From NCBI GenBank assembly GCA_021775095.1, contig JAJFII010000018.1:1-52993 (forward strand): a DNA stretch of 52,993 nucleotides, in the 5' to 3' direction. Position numbers and translations under genes: made by a program. The stretch comes from Rhodospirillales bacterium (GTDB taxonomy: Bacteria > Pseudomonadota > Alphaproteobacteria > Rhodospirillales > Casp-alpha2). This document shows positions 42,062 through 50,179 of the stretch, piece after piece. The notes under the pieces are model-generated. The model did not search any database. It had not been told where the DNA came from and saw nothing but the letters and a program-made list of their open reading frames with translations. Within the stretch, counting starts at the first letter, position 1. Each line of letters opens with the position of its first letter.

Positions 42062-42781
42062 ATGCAATGTCTTATACTCGCAGGTGGCTTGGGAACCCGG
42101 ATTAGCAGCGTCAGTGCCGGGTTACCAAAATCGTTGATTCCGGTTCTCGGTCGGCCCTTTCTCGATTACCAATTAACCTGGCTCGCCGCTCAGGGTATCA
42201 AAGCGGTTGTCCTGGCGCTTGGTTTTAAAGCTGAATTGATCCGCAATTTTACCGGCGATGGCCGGAAATGGGGCCTTGATATTTGTTTTGTCGACGACGG
42301 CAACCGGCCGCTGGGAACCGCCGGTGCCATCCGCCAGGCAGTCGACCACAACCTTATGGACGACGCATTTTTTGTCCTGTATGGAGATTCCTATCTCGAT
42401 ATCGAACTGTCATCTCTTTGGCGGCAGCATCAGAAATCGGCCCAGCCAACTCTTGCGGTTTTCCGAAACGACGGAAAATGGGATACCAGCAATGTTTTGA
42501 TGGAAAAGAATAAAATCAAACTTTATGAGAAAAACAGCCCGGATCGGGACAAACTGAGAATGAATTACATTGACTACGGAGTGTCCCTTTTGACCCGAGC
42601 CAGCATTTTAGATCACGTTCCGGCCGATCAAAACTACGATTTGGCAACGCTGTTTCATAAACTGAGCCTGAGCCGAAATCTGAACGCCGTTGTTGCTGCC
42701 CGGCGCTTTTATGAAATTGGCTCGCCTGATGGTCTTGCCGATCTGGAGCGCCATTTAAAACCTGGCCCGGGCCATGCCTGA
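42062..42781 (+). CDS. hddC: Heptose-1-phosphate nucleotidyltransferase (HddC-like)
   Basis: This nucleotidyltransferase-fold enzyme of 239 aa has the signature LILAGGLGTRISS...LPKSLIPV at the N-terminus, YGDSYLDIEL as the metal-binding region (about 103-112), and YDLATLFHKL near the end. Such enzymes activate sugar-1-phosphates. In the context gmhA-hddA, the substrate is expected to be D-glycero-alpha-D-manno-heptose-1-phosphate with GTP. The STT3-like gene overlaps its end by 8 bp. Confidence 0.82.
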   Translation: MQCLILAGGLGTRISSVSAGLPKSLIPVLGRPFLDYQLTWLAAQGIKAVVLALGFKAELIRNFTGDGRKWGLDICFVDDGNRPLGTAGAIRQAVDHNLMDDAFFVLYGDSYLDIELSSLWRQHQKSAQPTLAVFRNDGKWDTSNVLMEKNKIKLYEKNSPDRDKLRMNYIDYGVSLLTRASILDHVPADQNYDLATLFHKLSLSRNLNAVVAARRFYEIGSPDGLADLERHLKPGPGHA

Positions 42782-44648
42782 ACCGGCTTTGGCCAGACAG
42801 GCGAAGGTTTTTTCAGGATCAATGTTAGCGGTGGTTCTTTTTGTCAGCCTTATACAATTGGCCTGGTGGCAATTTGGCGATCAGATTACGGCAAACGGCG
42901 GTTTTGCCGATGGTGACAGTTATACCCGCCTGATCCGTATCCAGCAGTTGCTTGATACAGGTGACTGGTTCGATAACACAATCCCCGATGCCAACGCCCC
43001 TTACGGCACAAGCGTTCACTGGACCCGGTTGTTTGATCTAATTGTCCTTGCCGTTGCTGCGCCCATGGTCCCGGTGATCGGCGTTACACAGGCACTGTTT
43101 TGGGCCGGTACGATTGTCAGCCCGCTGCTCCATGTCCTGACAGCCGCCGCCCTGGCCTGGGCCTTGACGCCGTTACTGGGACGCGTTGCCGCCTGTTTCG
43201 CAGGTGCGCTTAGTGCCGCACAGGCGGGTGTCATGGTTTTCGGGATTGTTGGCCGCGCCGACCATCACATGTTGTTTGCCCTATTGATCGCCGTCTCCAT
43301 CGGTTTTCTGATCAGAAACAGTGGTACCCATGGCGCTTTATCAAAATACGGGTTCTGGGCGGGGCTGTCGATTGCCTTTGGAATCTGGGTGGGTCCGGAA
43401 TTTCTTTTGTATATGGCGCTCTGTTTGAGCGTGCTCGGCCTGCGATGGTTTTTTGCACCGACACCGACGAACCTGAAGCAAAACATTTCCATGGCATCGG
43501 GTATGACCGGCGGATTACTGTTGGCCCTGTTGATTGAGCGGGGTGGAAGCGGGTTCACCGCCTTTGAATATGATCGCCTATCGATCATTCATTTTGTGCT
43601 TGGCCTGTTCGTTCTGGTTTTTTGGGTAACCCTGGCTTTTATCGAAAGGTTTAAGCCCGATCAAACCATGGTCATGCGGGCGCTGACGGTTGCAGGCGGT
43701 ATCACAATTTGTGCAGCAACCCTGGTTTTTCTGTTCCCGAAAATCATCGGCAATCCCCTGAACGATGCAGATCAAGCCATTCAACCCATATATGCCCATA
43801 TTTCCGAATATCAGCCGATCAGCGACATCGCCCGGTTATTTATCTATTTCGGCAGCGCCCTGTTTGCGGTGCCATGGCTTGGTTGGCGATTGCAACAGAG
43901 CTACGGCTCAACGACTTTTTGGACATGGCTGCTGATCGGGGCCTGTCTCGCCGTATACATGGCACTTGGCATCACTTGGATTCGCTGGTGTTTATATGCG
44001 GGTATCTTTTTGTCGATCCTGATTGGCGACATGATTTTTTTTATCGATCTATCGCTATCGCGGCGATTGCTTTTTCCGACCCGGATTTTGGTCAAAGCCA
44101 TGGTGATCACAGGCGTCGCCACGGGGCCACTGATTGTCGGCGCATCGATACTGTATTTCGGCAAATCCGACGCCCAGCGATTGGCTGAAATACAAAGCGC
44201 TTGCCCGGTCCGGGATTTGTCGCTGATATTAAATGACCCGCCATTGAACCACATACCGCAAACAATCGTTGCCTCGGCCAATTTTGGGCCGGAGTTGATT
44301 TATCGGACAAAACACAAAGCCGTAGCGACGGTTCATCATCGAAATGTGAGCGGCATTCTGGACGGTTATGGTCTGTTCCGCGCTGTTGAGGATCAGACGG
44401 CAAAAACCATTATCCAAAAACGCGCGGTTACCATGCTGTTGTTGTGTCCGGGTTCCGCCGACGATAAATATTTTTTGACCGATGCGCCCTCGGGCAGTCT
44501 TTACCACCGTTTGCTCAACCCACCAGCACCTGACTGGCTCAAACCGGTTGTCCTGCCGCAAGCCTTAAATAAGCATTTGAAACTGTTTGTTGTAGACCGC
44601 AAGCGGCTAGGGCTGGAGCCGATAGACAGCCCAGGCGTCGCCCGATAA
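42774..44648 (+). CDS. STT3-like GT-C membrane glycosyltransferase
   Basis: This 624-aa protein has about a dozen membrane segments and a soluble C-terminal domain (about 465-624). The first external loop has FADGDSYTRLIRIQQLLDTG, an acidic motif (D46, D48) with Tyr and Arg arranged as in EL1 of oligosaccharyltransferase STT3/PglB. GRADHHML (D163) may match the second acidic motif, which in archaeal homologues can be Asp-X-His. I see no WWDYG in the C-terminal domain. It is likely to transfer a polyprenyl-linked sugar or glycan. It overlaps hddC (8 bp) and the convergent GT39-like gene (42 bp). Confidence 0.7.
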   Translation: MPEPALARQAKVFSGSMLAVVLFVSLIQLAWWQFGDQITANGGFADGDSYTRLIRIQQLLDTGDWFDNTIPDANAPYGTSVHWTRLFDLIVLAVAAPMVPVIGVTQALFWAGTIVSPLLHVLTAAALAWALTPLLGRVAACFAGALSAAQAGVMVFGIVGRADHHMLFALLIAVSIGFLIRNSGTHGALSKYGFWAGLSIAFGIWVGPEFLLYMALCLSVLGLRWFFAPTPTNLKQNISMASGMTGGLLLALLIERGGSGFTAFEYDRLSIIHFVLGLFVLVFWVTLAFIERFKPDQTMVMRALTVAGGITICAATLVFLFPKIIGNPLNDADQAIQPIYAHISEYQPISDIARLFIYFGSALFAVPWLGWRLQQSYGSTTFWTWLLIGACLAVYMALGITWIRWCLYAGIFLSILIGDMIFFIDLSLSRRLLFPTRILVKAMVITGVATGPLIVGASILYFGKSDAQRLAEIQSACPVRDLSLILNDPPLNHIPQTIVASANFGPELIYRTKHKAVATVHHRNVSGILDGYGLFRAVEDQTAKTIIQKRAVTMLLLCPGSADDKYFLTDAPSGSLYHRLLNPPAPDWLKPVVLPQALNKHLKLFVVDRKRLGLEPIDSPGVAR

Positions 44649-46040
44649 CCCCCACTGCGGAAACACTTTGACCAGTTGATAGGGTTTGCTCATGCCCGAG
44701 GGAATTTTTCGCTCGATAACCGGGTCCGCCAGTCGACCGTCCAAATACCCGTTAATAAACCAGTCGGCCGCCACTGCCCCCTCGTTTTTTGCCGCAACAA
44801 AATCCAGACGGTCCTCAAGCTTCATCGATTTCGCGGTACTTTTAAAAACCGAGCCAACGCTGAATGTCGGATAACCGGTCACGGTTTGCCGGCGGCTGTC
44901 AGCCGCGGATATGAATTTTAAGGCGTCCCCATAGTGGCCGCGCCCACCGTTTGCAAAATTTACCAGCAAGCCGGCCTGACCCAGGCAAAACCCGACGATG
45001 AAGAGGATGGAGGCGCATTTTTTCCAACCGCCCGCATCCCAGCAATTGCCAAGGGCGTCGCAAAATAAAAGCAGCAGGAACAAAACCATGGGTAGGAAGT
45101 ATCGATGGATGACTTGTGGGCTTTGCTCGACGGCGACGGTCACAAGCGGGAAAACAATTAATACAATGGCGTAAAAAACAGCCACCGACTGTTTTTGTCT
45201 CATCAACCCAATAACCAAAGTCAGCGCCGCCCCGGCAACCATCGCCAGGGGCAGGTAAGAAGTTACCTGATCGGCATCCAGTCCAAGGGTCCAGTAAGTC
45301 ATGATCCGGATCGATGGCAGCGCCAGTTCAGGACAGCAGTCACCTCCGCGCACCATGTTGTTGACGGCGACCACGGCAAAAAGTGTGGAAACGATGAATT
45401 GTAGCCCAAATAACGGTACCAATCGGGCAATGGCGGCGACGACCGACTTTCGATCTCTGAGAACATCATCCGCAGCCCACAATCCGAAACCCGCCAGAAC
45501 AATGCCAAACAACAGGTGTGACAGCAATCCCAACAGGCTAACGCAGACAAACCCAATCAGGCCCTGCAGCGACGGCTTATCAAGATACGACGTAAGCAAG
45601 GCAAAACCCGCCAGAGCACACAGCATCATTGGCGCATACCCCCGCGCTTCGCCGGAATAATTGATCAGAGGATAACTCAATCCAAACAGAATGGCCGCGA
45701 TCACACCGGTCGAAACACTTTTCCTGAAACCGATCCAGATCGCCACCAACAGCATCATGATGCCGCTTATCAACGACAGGAACCGATATGCGAGCGGAGA
45801 CGCGTCAGGCCCGACAAAAGCCAGATACCCACTGTTCAAAGCATGTGTGTTTGAATGAAACAGCAGGGCGATCCAGTCTTTCAGATCGGCCGATTGGCGG
45901 GCAACCTGAATTTGGTCAAGCGACCAGACTTCATCAATCCATAAATCGCCGCCGGTCGCCCAGATGCGCAAACCAACGGCAGGCAGCACGATTATCACTA
46001 CGAGCAGAAGGGCGCTTCGCAACAGGGCGGGCCTTAACAA
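44607..46040 (-). CDS. GT39-like polytopic glycosyltransferase
   Basis: This protein of about 477 aa has around ten membrane spans. The motif GGDLWIDEVWSLDQI (about 30-44) is the Asp-Glu loop of GT39/ArnT-type GT-C enzymes, followed by a long periplasmic helix region (SNTHALNSGYLAF) and INYSGEARGYAPMM. These enzymes use polyprenyl-phosphate sugars, which the GT2 gene two genes upstream could make. I chose TTG 46040 (AGAAAGG 8 nt upstream, 16 nt after the methyltransferase stop); a longer frame to 46163 would overlap that gene. The soluble C-terminal part is about residues 365-477. Confidence 0.75.
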   Translation of the reverse strand: MLRPALLRSALLLVVIIVLPAVGLRIWATGGDLWIDEVWSLDQIQVARQSADLKDWIALLFHSNTHALNSGYLAFVGPDASPLAYRFLSLISGIMMLLVAIWIGFRKSVSTGVIAAILFGLSYPLINYSGEARGYAPMMLCALAGFALLTSYLDKPSLQGLIGFVCVSLLGLLSHLLFGIVLAGFGLWAADDVLRDRKSVVAAIARLVPLFGLQFIVSTLFAVVAVNNMVRGGDCCPELALPSIRIMTYWTLGLDADQVTSYLPLAMVAGAALTLVIGLMRQKQSVAVFYAIVLIVFPLVTVAVEQSPQVIHRYFLPMVLFLLLLFCDALGNCWDAGGWKKCASILFIVGFCLGQAGLLVNFANGGRGHYGDALKFISAADSRRQTVTGYPTFSVGSVFKSTAKSMKLEDRLDFVAAKNEGAVAADWFINGYLDGRLADPVIERKIPSGMSKPYQLVKVFPQWGLSGDAWAVYRLQP

Positions 46041-46056
46041 AGTGCAAGTCCTTTCT

Positions 46057-46842
46057 TCACCTAAACCTTTCGCCCGGTTTTCTGGCAATCGCAATAACCT
46101 GCCATCCCCAGGGCGAGGCGAAAAACGAACAACCGATGACCGCCCTGAACGCCGCCATGACACAGCGCGCCAGCGGACCGGGTTTTCCGTCGATATCCTG
46201 GTGCAATTTTTCTCCCCGCATCAATATCACCAGGCGATAAAGATTAAACATCGGAAAGCCACTTCCCGTCGCCAGGTCAACCCGATATCCGGCGTCTTCC
46301 AGATCACGACGAAGATGGGCCGGTGTATAATGTCTGAAATGCCCAATGGATCTGTCAAATGCCGATTTTGGCCCGCCAGGTACGGTAATTACCAAGGTAC
46401 CGCCCGGCTTCATGTAGTCTGCCAGCTTTTTAAGGACCAGAAGCGGCCGCTCCATATGCTCCAGCACTTCTGAACAGACAATGTGACTTGCCCATTTTTC
46501 GAGGTCTGGCGGAACGGTTTGGTCAGCATCCAGATCTACTTTCCGCAAACGGCTGTTTGGCAGGAGTTGTTTCGAAACTTCCAGCCCCTTGTCGCTGCGG
46601 TCTATTCCGGCAAGCTCCGCGTTTGGGAACTTGCGTGAGAGCATTTCCAATAAATCCCCGGCACCACTGCCGACATCAAGAATTGTCGCACCGCTTAGGC
46701 CGGCAGTCGATCCCAACATGCGTGTGATACATTTACGGCGATAACGCTGCCCGGGATTAAGCCGCGTCGCTTCGGAATAACGTTGCCAATGGCTATTCCA
46801 ATACGTGTCATCAACATCAGCAGGGGCGTCAGGCAAGACCAC
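46057..46842 (-). CDS. SAM-dependent methyltransferase
   Basis: This is a 261-aa class I methyltransferase. Motif I is ILDVGSGAGDLLEML (about 54-68), the acidic loop LAGIDRSDKG follows, VCSEVLEHMERP is typical of the Methyltransf_11/23 type, and LKPGGTLVITVPGG and RHYTPAHLRRDLEDAGY come after. Such proteins are common in O-antigen and glycan clusters, where they methylate sugars or capping groups. The start is GTG 46842, overlapping the GT2 stop by one base (TAGTG), which shows coupling. Confidence 0.85.
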   Translation of the reverse strand: MVLPDAPADVDDTYWNSHWQRYSEATRLNPGQRYRRKCITRMLGSTAGLSGATILDVGSGAGDLLEMLSRKFPNAELAGIDRSDKGLEVSKQLLPNSRLRKVDLDADQTVPPDLEKWASHIVCSEVLEHMERPLLVLKKLADYMKPGGTLVITVPGGPKSAFDRSIGHFRHYTPAHLRRDLEDAGYRVDLATGSGFPMFNLYRLVILMRGEKLHQDIDGKPGPLARCVMAAFRAVIGCSFFASPWGWQVIAIARKPGERFR

Positions 46843-48125
46843 TATTGCGCCTCTTTTGTGTTGACCGCCGGTTCCGGCAGATTGGCAGCAATCGCATGCA
46901 GCAAAAGAGTTGAAACAAATGTAACAAACGCCATTATGACCGTCGTCAGACCGAAAACACCGAGATGATTTGTCCCGACCATACTGTCAAACAGCCGATA
47001 ACCCGCGCCGGCGTAGGCCATTACAAAATTAACGCATAACAGAAATCCGATACAGAAAACCAACCCGGCTGCCGCCACGGTCGGCGTATAGGGAAAACGC
47101 CGGGTCCATTTTTGGCGAATATCGCCGACCGGATCGTAAATCCCCTGCGCCAGCCCCGCCAAAAAGATACATTGCAGACCGAAGATCGCAAACGTCGACC
47201 CCAGGAACATGGTATTCAGAGAAAACCGTATACCACCGATGGTTATCGGTCCCCAACTGAGCGGAACCATGATCAGCAGGCCCAAAAGAAGCAAAAGCAG
47301 GCCCGGTTTTAACACAAAAAAATCGCTGCCGTGAATGAACATCGCTTTCAAATTTATCCAGCCCGCATACCAGGGTGAAAACCAGCCAATGCGTTTGTGG
47401 TGGCTGACACGACCTTCGCGGTCCTTGTAAAAATGAACCGGAGCTTGCACGGTTTTGAGCTTCAAACGCACCGATTTGACGACCATTTCAGAAGCGTATT
47501 CCCACGATTGCGATTTCAGGTTCATACGCTTAAAGGCGTCCAGGGTCAGGCCGCGCATGCCACAATGAATATCGGAAAATGAGGTTCCGTAGATCATATT
47601 CAACAAAAATATTGTCAGCGGCGTGCCAAAATAACGATGCAACGGCGGCATTGCCCCGTCTTCGATGGAACCAGCGAACCGCGACCCCAGAATAAATTCA
47701 TTGCCTAGGTCAAATTGTTCCATGAACGGCGCAATTTCACGGAAATCGTAGGTGCAGTCGGCGTCACCCAGAATGACAAACTGGCCTCGAATATTTGGCA
47801 TTGCATCCAGATAAGCCCGCCCCAAACCGCGCACTGGTGTTTTTAGGACCCGCGCGCCCATGGATAGGGCAATGTCAGGGGTAAGATCGTCGGAACTGTC
47901 GAGGATCAGAATTTCGGCGGAAACACCTGCTTTTTCGATTCCCTGCAAACACCAATCCATAAATTCTGCCATGACCTCGGCTTCGTTCATGGCTGGAATC
48001 ACAAGCGATAGGACCGGCTGATCGACGTCGTTTTCCGGAATATACATGGTCATTTCCGGGTCGTCGGGAAACCCATAGGTCCGTGCTGATATCTGTTGAA
48101 GACGACTTTGCGCACTGTCAGTCAC
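46842..48125 (-). CDS. GT2 polyprenyl-phosphate glycosyltransferase with membrane domain
   Basis: This 427-aa protein has an N-terminal GT2 domain (about 35-270) with LSLVIPAMNEAEVMAEFMDW, LDSSDDLTPDIA and the donor site GDADCTYDFRE, and GSRFAGSIEDGAMP as in DPM1-like enzymes. Four hydrophobic segments follow (about 275-420). The fold transfers a sugar from a nucleotide to polyprenyl phosphate, the donor used by GT-C enzymes such as the neighbouring GT39-like and STT3-like proteins. It is the first gene of the minus-strand GT2-methyltransferase-GT39 unit. Confidence 0.85.
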   Translation of the reverse strand: MTDSAQSRLQQISARTYGFPDDPEMTMYIPENDVDQPVLSLVIPAMNEAEVMAEFMDWCLQGIEKAGVSAEILILDSSDDLTPDIALSMGARVLKTPVRGLGRAYLDAMPNIRGQFVILGDADCTYDFREIAPFMEQFDLGNEFILGSRFAGSIEDGAMPPLHRYFGTPLTIFLLNMIYGTSFSDIHCGMRGLTLDAFKRMNLKSQSWEYASEMVVKSVRLKLKTVQAPVHFYKDREGRVSHHKRIGWFSPWYAGWINLKAMFIHGSDFFVLKPGLLLLLLGLLIMVPLSWGPITIGGIRFSLNTMFLGSTFAIFGLQCIFLAGLAQGIYDPVGDIRQKWTRRFPYTPTVAAAGLVFCIGFLLCVNFVMAYAGAGYRLFDSMVGTNHLGVFGLTTVIMAFVTFVSTLLLHAIAANLPEPAVNTKEAQ

Positions 48126-48215
48126 TTTTATTGCCCACCTGTTCTTTGATCACTGTTAAAACTAACCAACCTTATTTTTTTATCGGGGATTTGCAACCTG
48201 ACGCATGGCATAGGG

Positions 48216-48779
48216 TCAATGGGCCCCAATGATGAAGCGACCAAACAACGAAAAATTCGACTGAACCACAACCACCAGGGCCGCGCTGGCAATCGCCACC
48301 CCGTAGGGTATGGAATGGGGCGGATAGCGGTTGTCATTCATCCAGGGAATTCTGGTTTTAAGGAAGGCCAGTGCCTGAACTTTACCTAGCACCAGGACAA
48401 CCGCGGCAATGACGCCTCCCAAAACAGCCATACAAAAAAAATAAAACCCAATCTGTTGCCAATGAATCCATATAACCGTCGCGCTGACAAATTTAACGTC
48501 ACCGCCGCCTAACAGGCCGACGGAAAACAGAATCGCTGCAACAACAAACGTCGCGAGAGCGAGAACGTATTGAATTGCAATAGCAGAGGGTGAAAGTCCC
48601 GCTAAAACGGCGGCGGGTAAAAAACTGGCGGCCAATACCAGCGAAATCCAGTTTGGGATTTCTAGTCGCCTCGCATCGGAGATGGCAGCCAAAATTAGGA
48701 CGCTTAAATATACGGTCAGGGCTGCTATTTCAAAGGAGGGAAGGACGGGCGGTTGCAAACGAGCCTCCGTATCACACAT
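48216..48779 (-). CDS. cpaA: Prepilin peptidase CpaA (TadV)
   Basis: This A24-family aspartic peptidase of about 187 aa has several membrane spans and cleaves Flp and TadE prepilins. The first catalytic Asp is in AAISDARRLEIPNW (about 34-47) and the second in LGGGDVKFVS, matching GxGD. There is no N-methyltransferase domain, as usual for TadV. I chose ATG 48779 (MCDTEARL); a start at 48797 is possible. The Flp pilin genes lie just upstream on the same strand. Confidence 0.9.
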   Translation of the reverse strand: MCDTEARLQPPVLPSFEIAALTVYLSVLILAAISDARRLEIPNWISLVLAASFLPAAVLAGLSPSAIAIQYVLALATFVVAAILFSVGLLGGGDVKFVSATVIWIHWQQIGFYFFCMAVLGGVIAAVVLVLGKVQALAFLKTRIPWMNDNRYPPHSIPYGVAIASAALVVVVQSNFSLFGRFIIGAH

Positions 48780-48828
48780 ATAACGGCAGGCGACCAAACC
48801 CGACCTGAGATCAACAAATGCTCAGCTT

Positions 48829-49008
48829 TTAATTATCAAGCGTATTAGCAACGTTATTGAACGTATTACCAGCGGTTTCACCCATTATCGCCAAGCCACC
48901 AACAATGACGACGGCAATAAGTCCGACAATCAATCCATACTCAACTGCTGTCGCAGCCTGTTTATCTTTTACGAGACGGGCAACGGATTGCTTCCAATGC
49001 ACTTCCAT
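48829..49008 (-). CDS. flp: Flp family type IVb pilin (Ala at processing site)
   Basis: This is a 59-aa major-type pilin. The leader MEVHWKQSVARLVKDKQA is followed by the Flp core ATAVEYGLIVGLIAVVIVGG, with Glu and Tyr at mature +5/+6, and a tail ending ETAGNTFNNVANTLDN. The residue before the cleavage site is Ala (codon GCT), where Flp prepilins normally have Gly. ATG 49008 is chosen because it gives a normal-size pilin; AGGA lies directly before it and AAAGG about 11 nt upstream. A second pilin lies 116 bp upstream. Confidence 0.9.
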   Translation of the reverse strand: MEVHWKQSVARLVKDKQAATAVEYGLIVGLIAVVIVGGLAIMGETAGNTFNNVANTLDN

Positions 49009-49124
49009 TCCTGAAAGGCCTTTTTCCAAAGACTTCTGCTGCCACCAGCTCCTTGCCAGATATAAAGCCCTAACCGCAAGCAGAGACGATTCGCACCCCA
49101 AACCAGGGGCGCCTTCGTCAGATT

Positions 49125-49304
49125 TTAGTTACTTAGACTATTTGCGACGCTATTGAAGGTGTTACCAACATCCGTACCAATGAGTGTAATCCCAGCAATA
49201 ATAACCACAGCAATAAGCGCTGCAATCAAACCATACTCAATGGCAGTAGCACCACTCTGGTCTTTTTTAAGGCCACGAATAAACCGGATCATTTTCTTTT
49301 CCAT
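49125..49304 (-). CDS. flp: Flp family type IVb pilin (short, canonical)
   Basis: This is a 59-aa pilin: leader MEKKMIRFIRGLKKDQSG, cleavage after Gly18, then ATAIEYGLIAALIAVVIIAG and a tail ending DVGNTFNSVANSLSN. The Gly-1 and the Glu/Tyr pair are canonical. ATG 49304 has AAGGA about 8 nt upstream (GTAAAGGAATTT). It is a clear paralogue of the pilin at 48829. Both lie near cpaA and about 10 kb from the rest of the Tad genes. Confidence 0.93.
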   Translation of the reverse strand: MEKKMIRFIRGLKKDQSGATAIEYGLIAALIAVVIIAGITLIGTDVGNTFNSVANSLSN

Positions 49305-50179
49305 TCAAAAATTCCTTTACTACTCATCATAGTCTCGCTGGGTGAAACGATGCAGCGCTTAGAGATACGAATAGGAAAATAAACTATCTGTCCCCTATCT
49401 CGCAATACCCTCCCAAAACTATCGTCATAAGTCAATTGCGAAAAGCGTAAATTGAGTTTGCTCATACAATCAAATCAAACAATATACCACAGATAATAGG
49501 TGTAATGAATTACGATCCTCTTAATATTGTCAAAAAATATTGGATTCATATTCTATGGGAGTCCAGTTCCAGGGGCTGCTTTACCCATACAAGCGGCAGG
49601 TCATTTTCAAACCAAGGAGCCAAGCGGTAGCTGGCACTCGGAACCGCATAATAGACTACTGATCAAGCATCGCATCTTCCTTCCAAACGGAGACCAGGGC
49701 GGGTCATAGATATTTAAAAAACATCCAATTAAATCGTTTAAAGTCAATATCTTAAAAGAGATGGTGGTCCCTGCAGAATTCATTCCCATGGTGCCGCCGT
49801 GAAAGGCCATCAAAAATTGGTTGTATATAAAGGTTCTAAATAATTTTAATTCCCTTTAAAACCCGTCGGATTTAATGCGATGACATATGAAAAGTTCTGA
49901 ACTCACTGGTGGTGCAAGGCGGTGACAACGGCATATGTGGCAAAAGAAATCCCCTTCGACTTACGGTTTATAAACTCCTGCAGTCAAAGCCCCCTGCCCT
50001 ACTCCGAATTGCCACCATAGATTAAACGTATGAATGTAGACTTCTACAATCGGCTTTCAACTGAAAGAAGGCTCCGGGTAATCGGTACCAACTCAGCTTA
50101 CAATTTCATAAGAATTGGTATACGATGCCTATTCGGTTATATTATATTTTATGTCTGCATTGGGCCGTTGAGGTTAAGG
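49305..50179. other. Intergenic region of about 875 bp without a supported gene
   Basis: This is AT-rich DNA upstream of the pilin genes on one side and the second Crp/Fnr gene on the other. It should contain the pilin promoter within 49305-49500. Short frames of 35-68 codons in the middle (49520-49813) have no recognisable features or ribosome sites. The in-frame extension of the regulator back to 50030 is unlikely to be translated. Confidence 0.5.

Noticed and set aside
49520-49813. Short frames (35-68 codons) on both strands upstream of the second Crp/Fnr gene
   Set aside because: No ribosome sites, no recognisable motifs, and the region is AT-rich like surrounding non-coding DNA.
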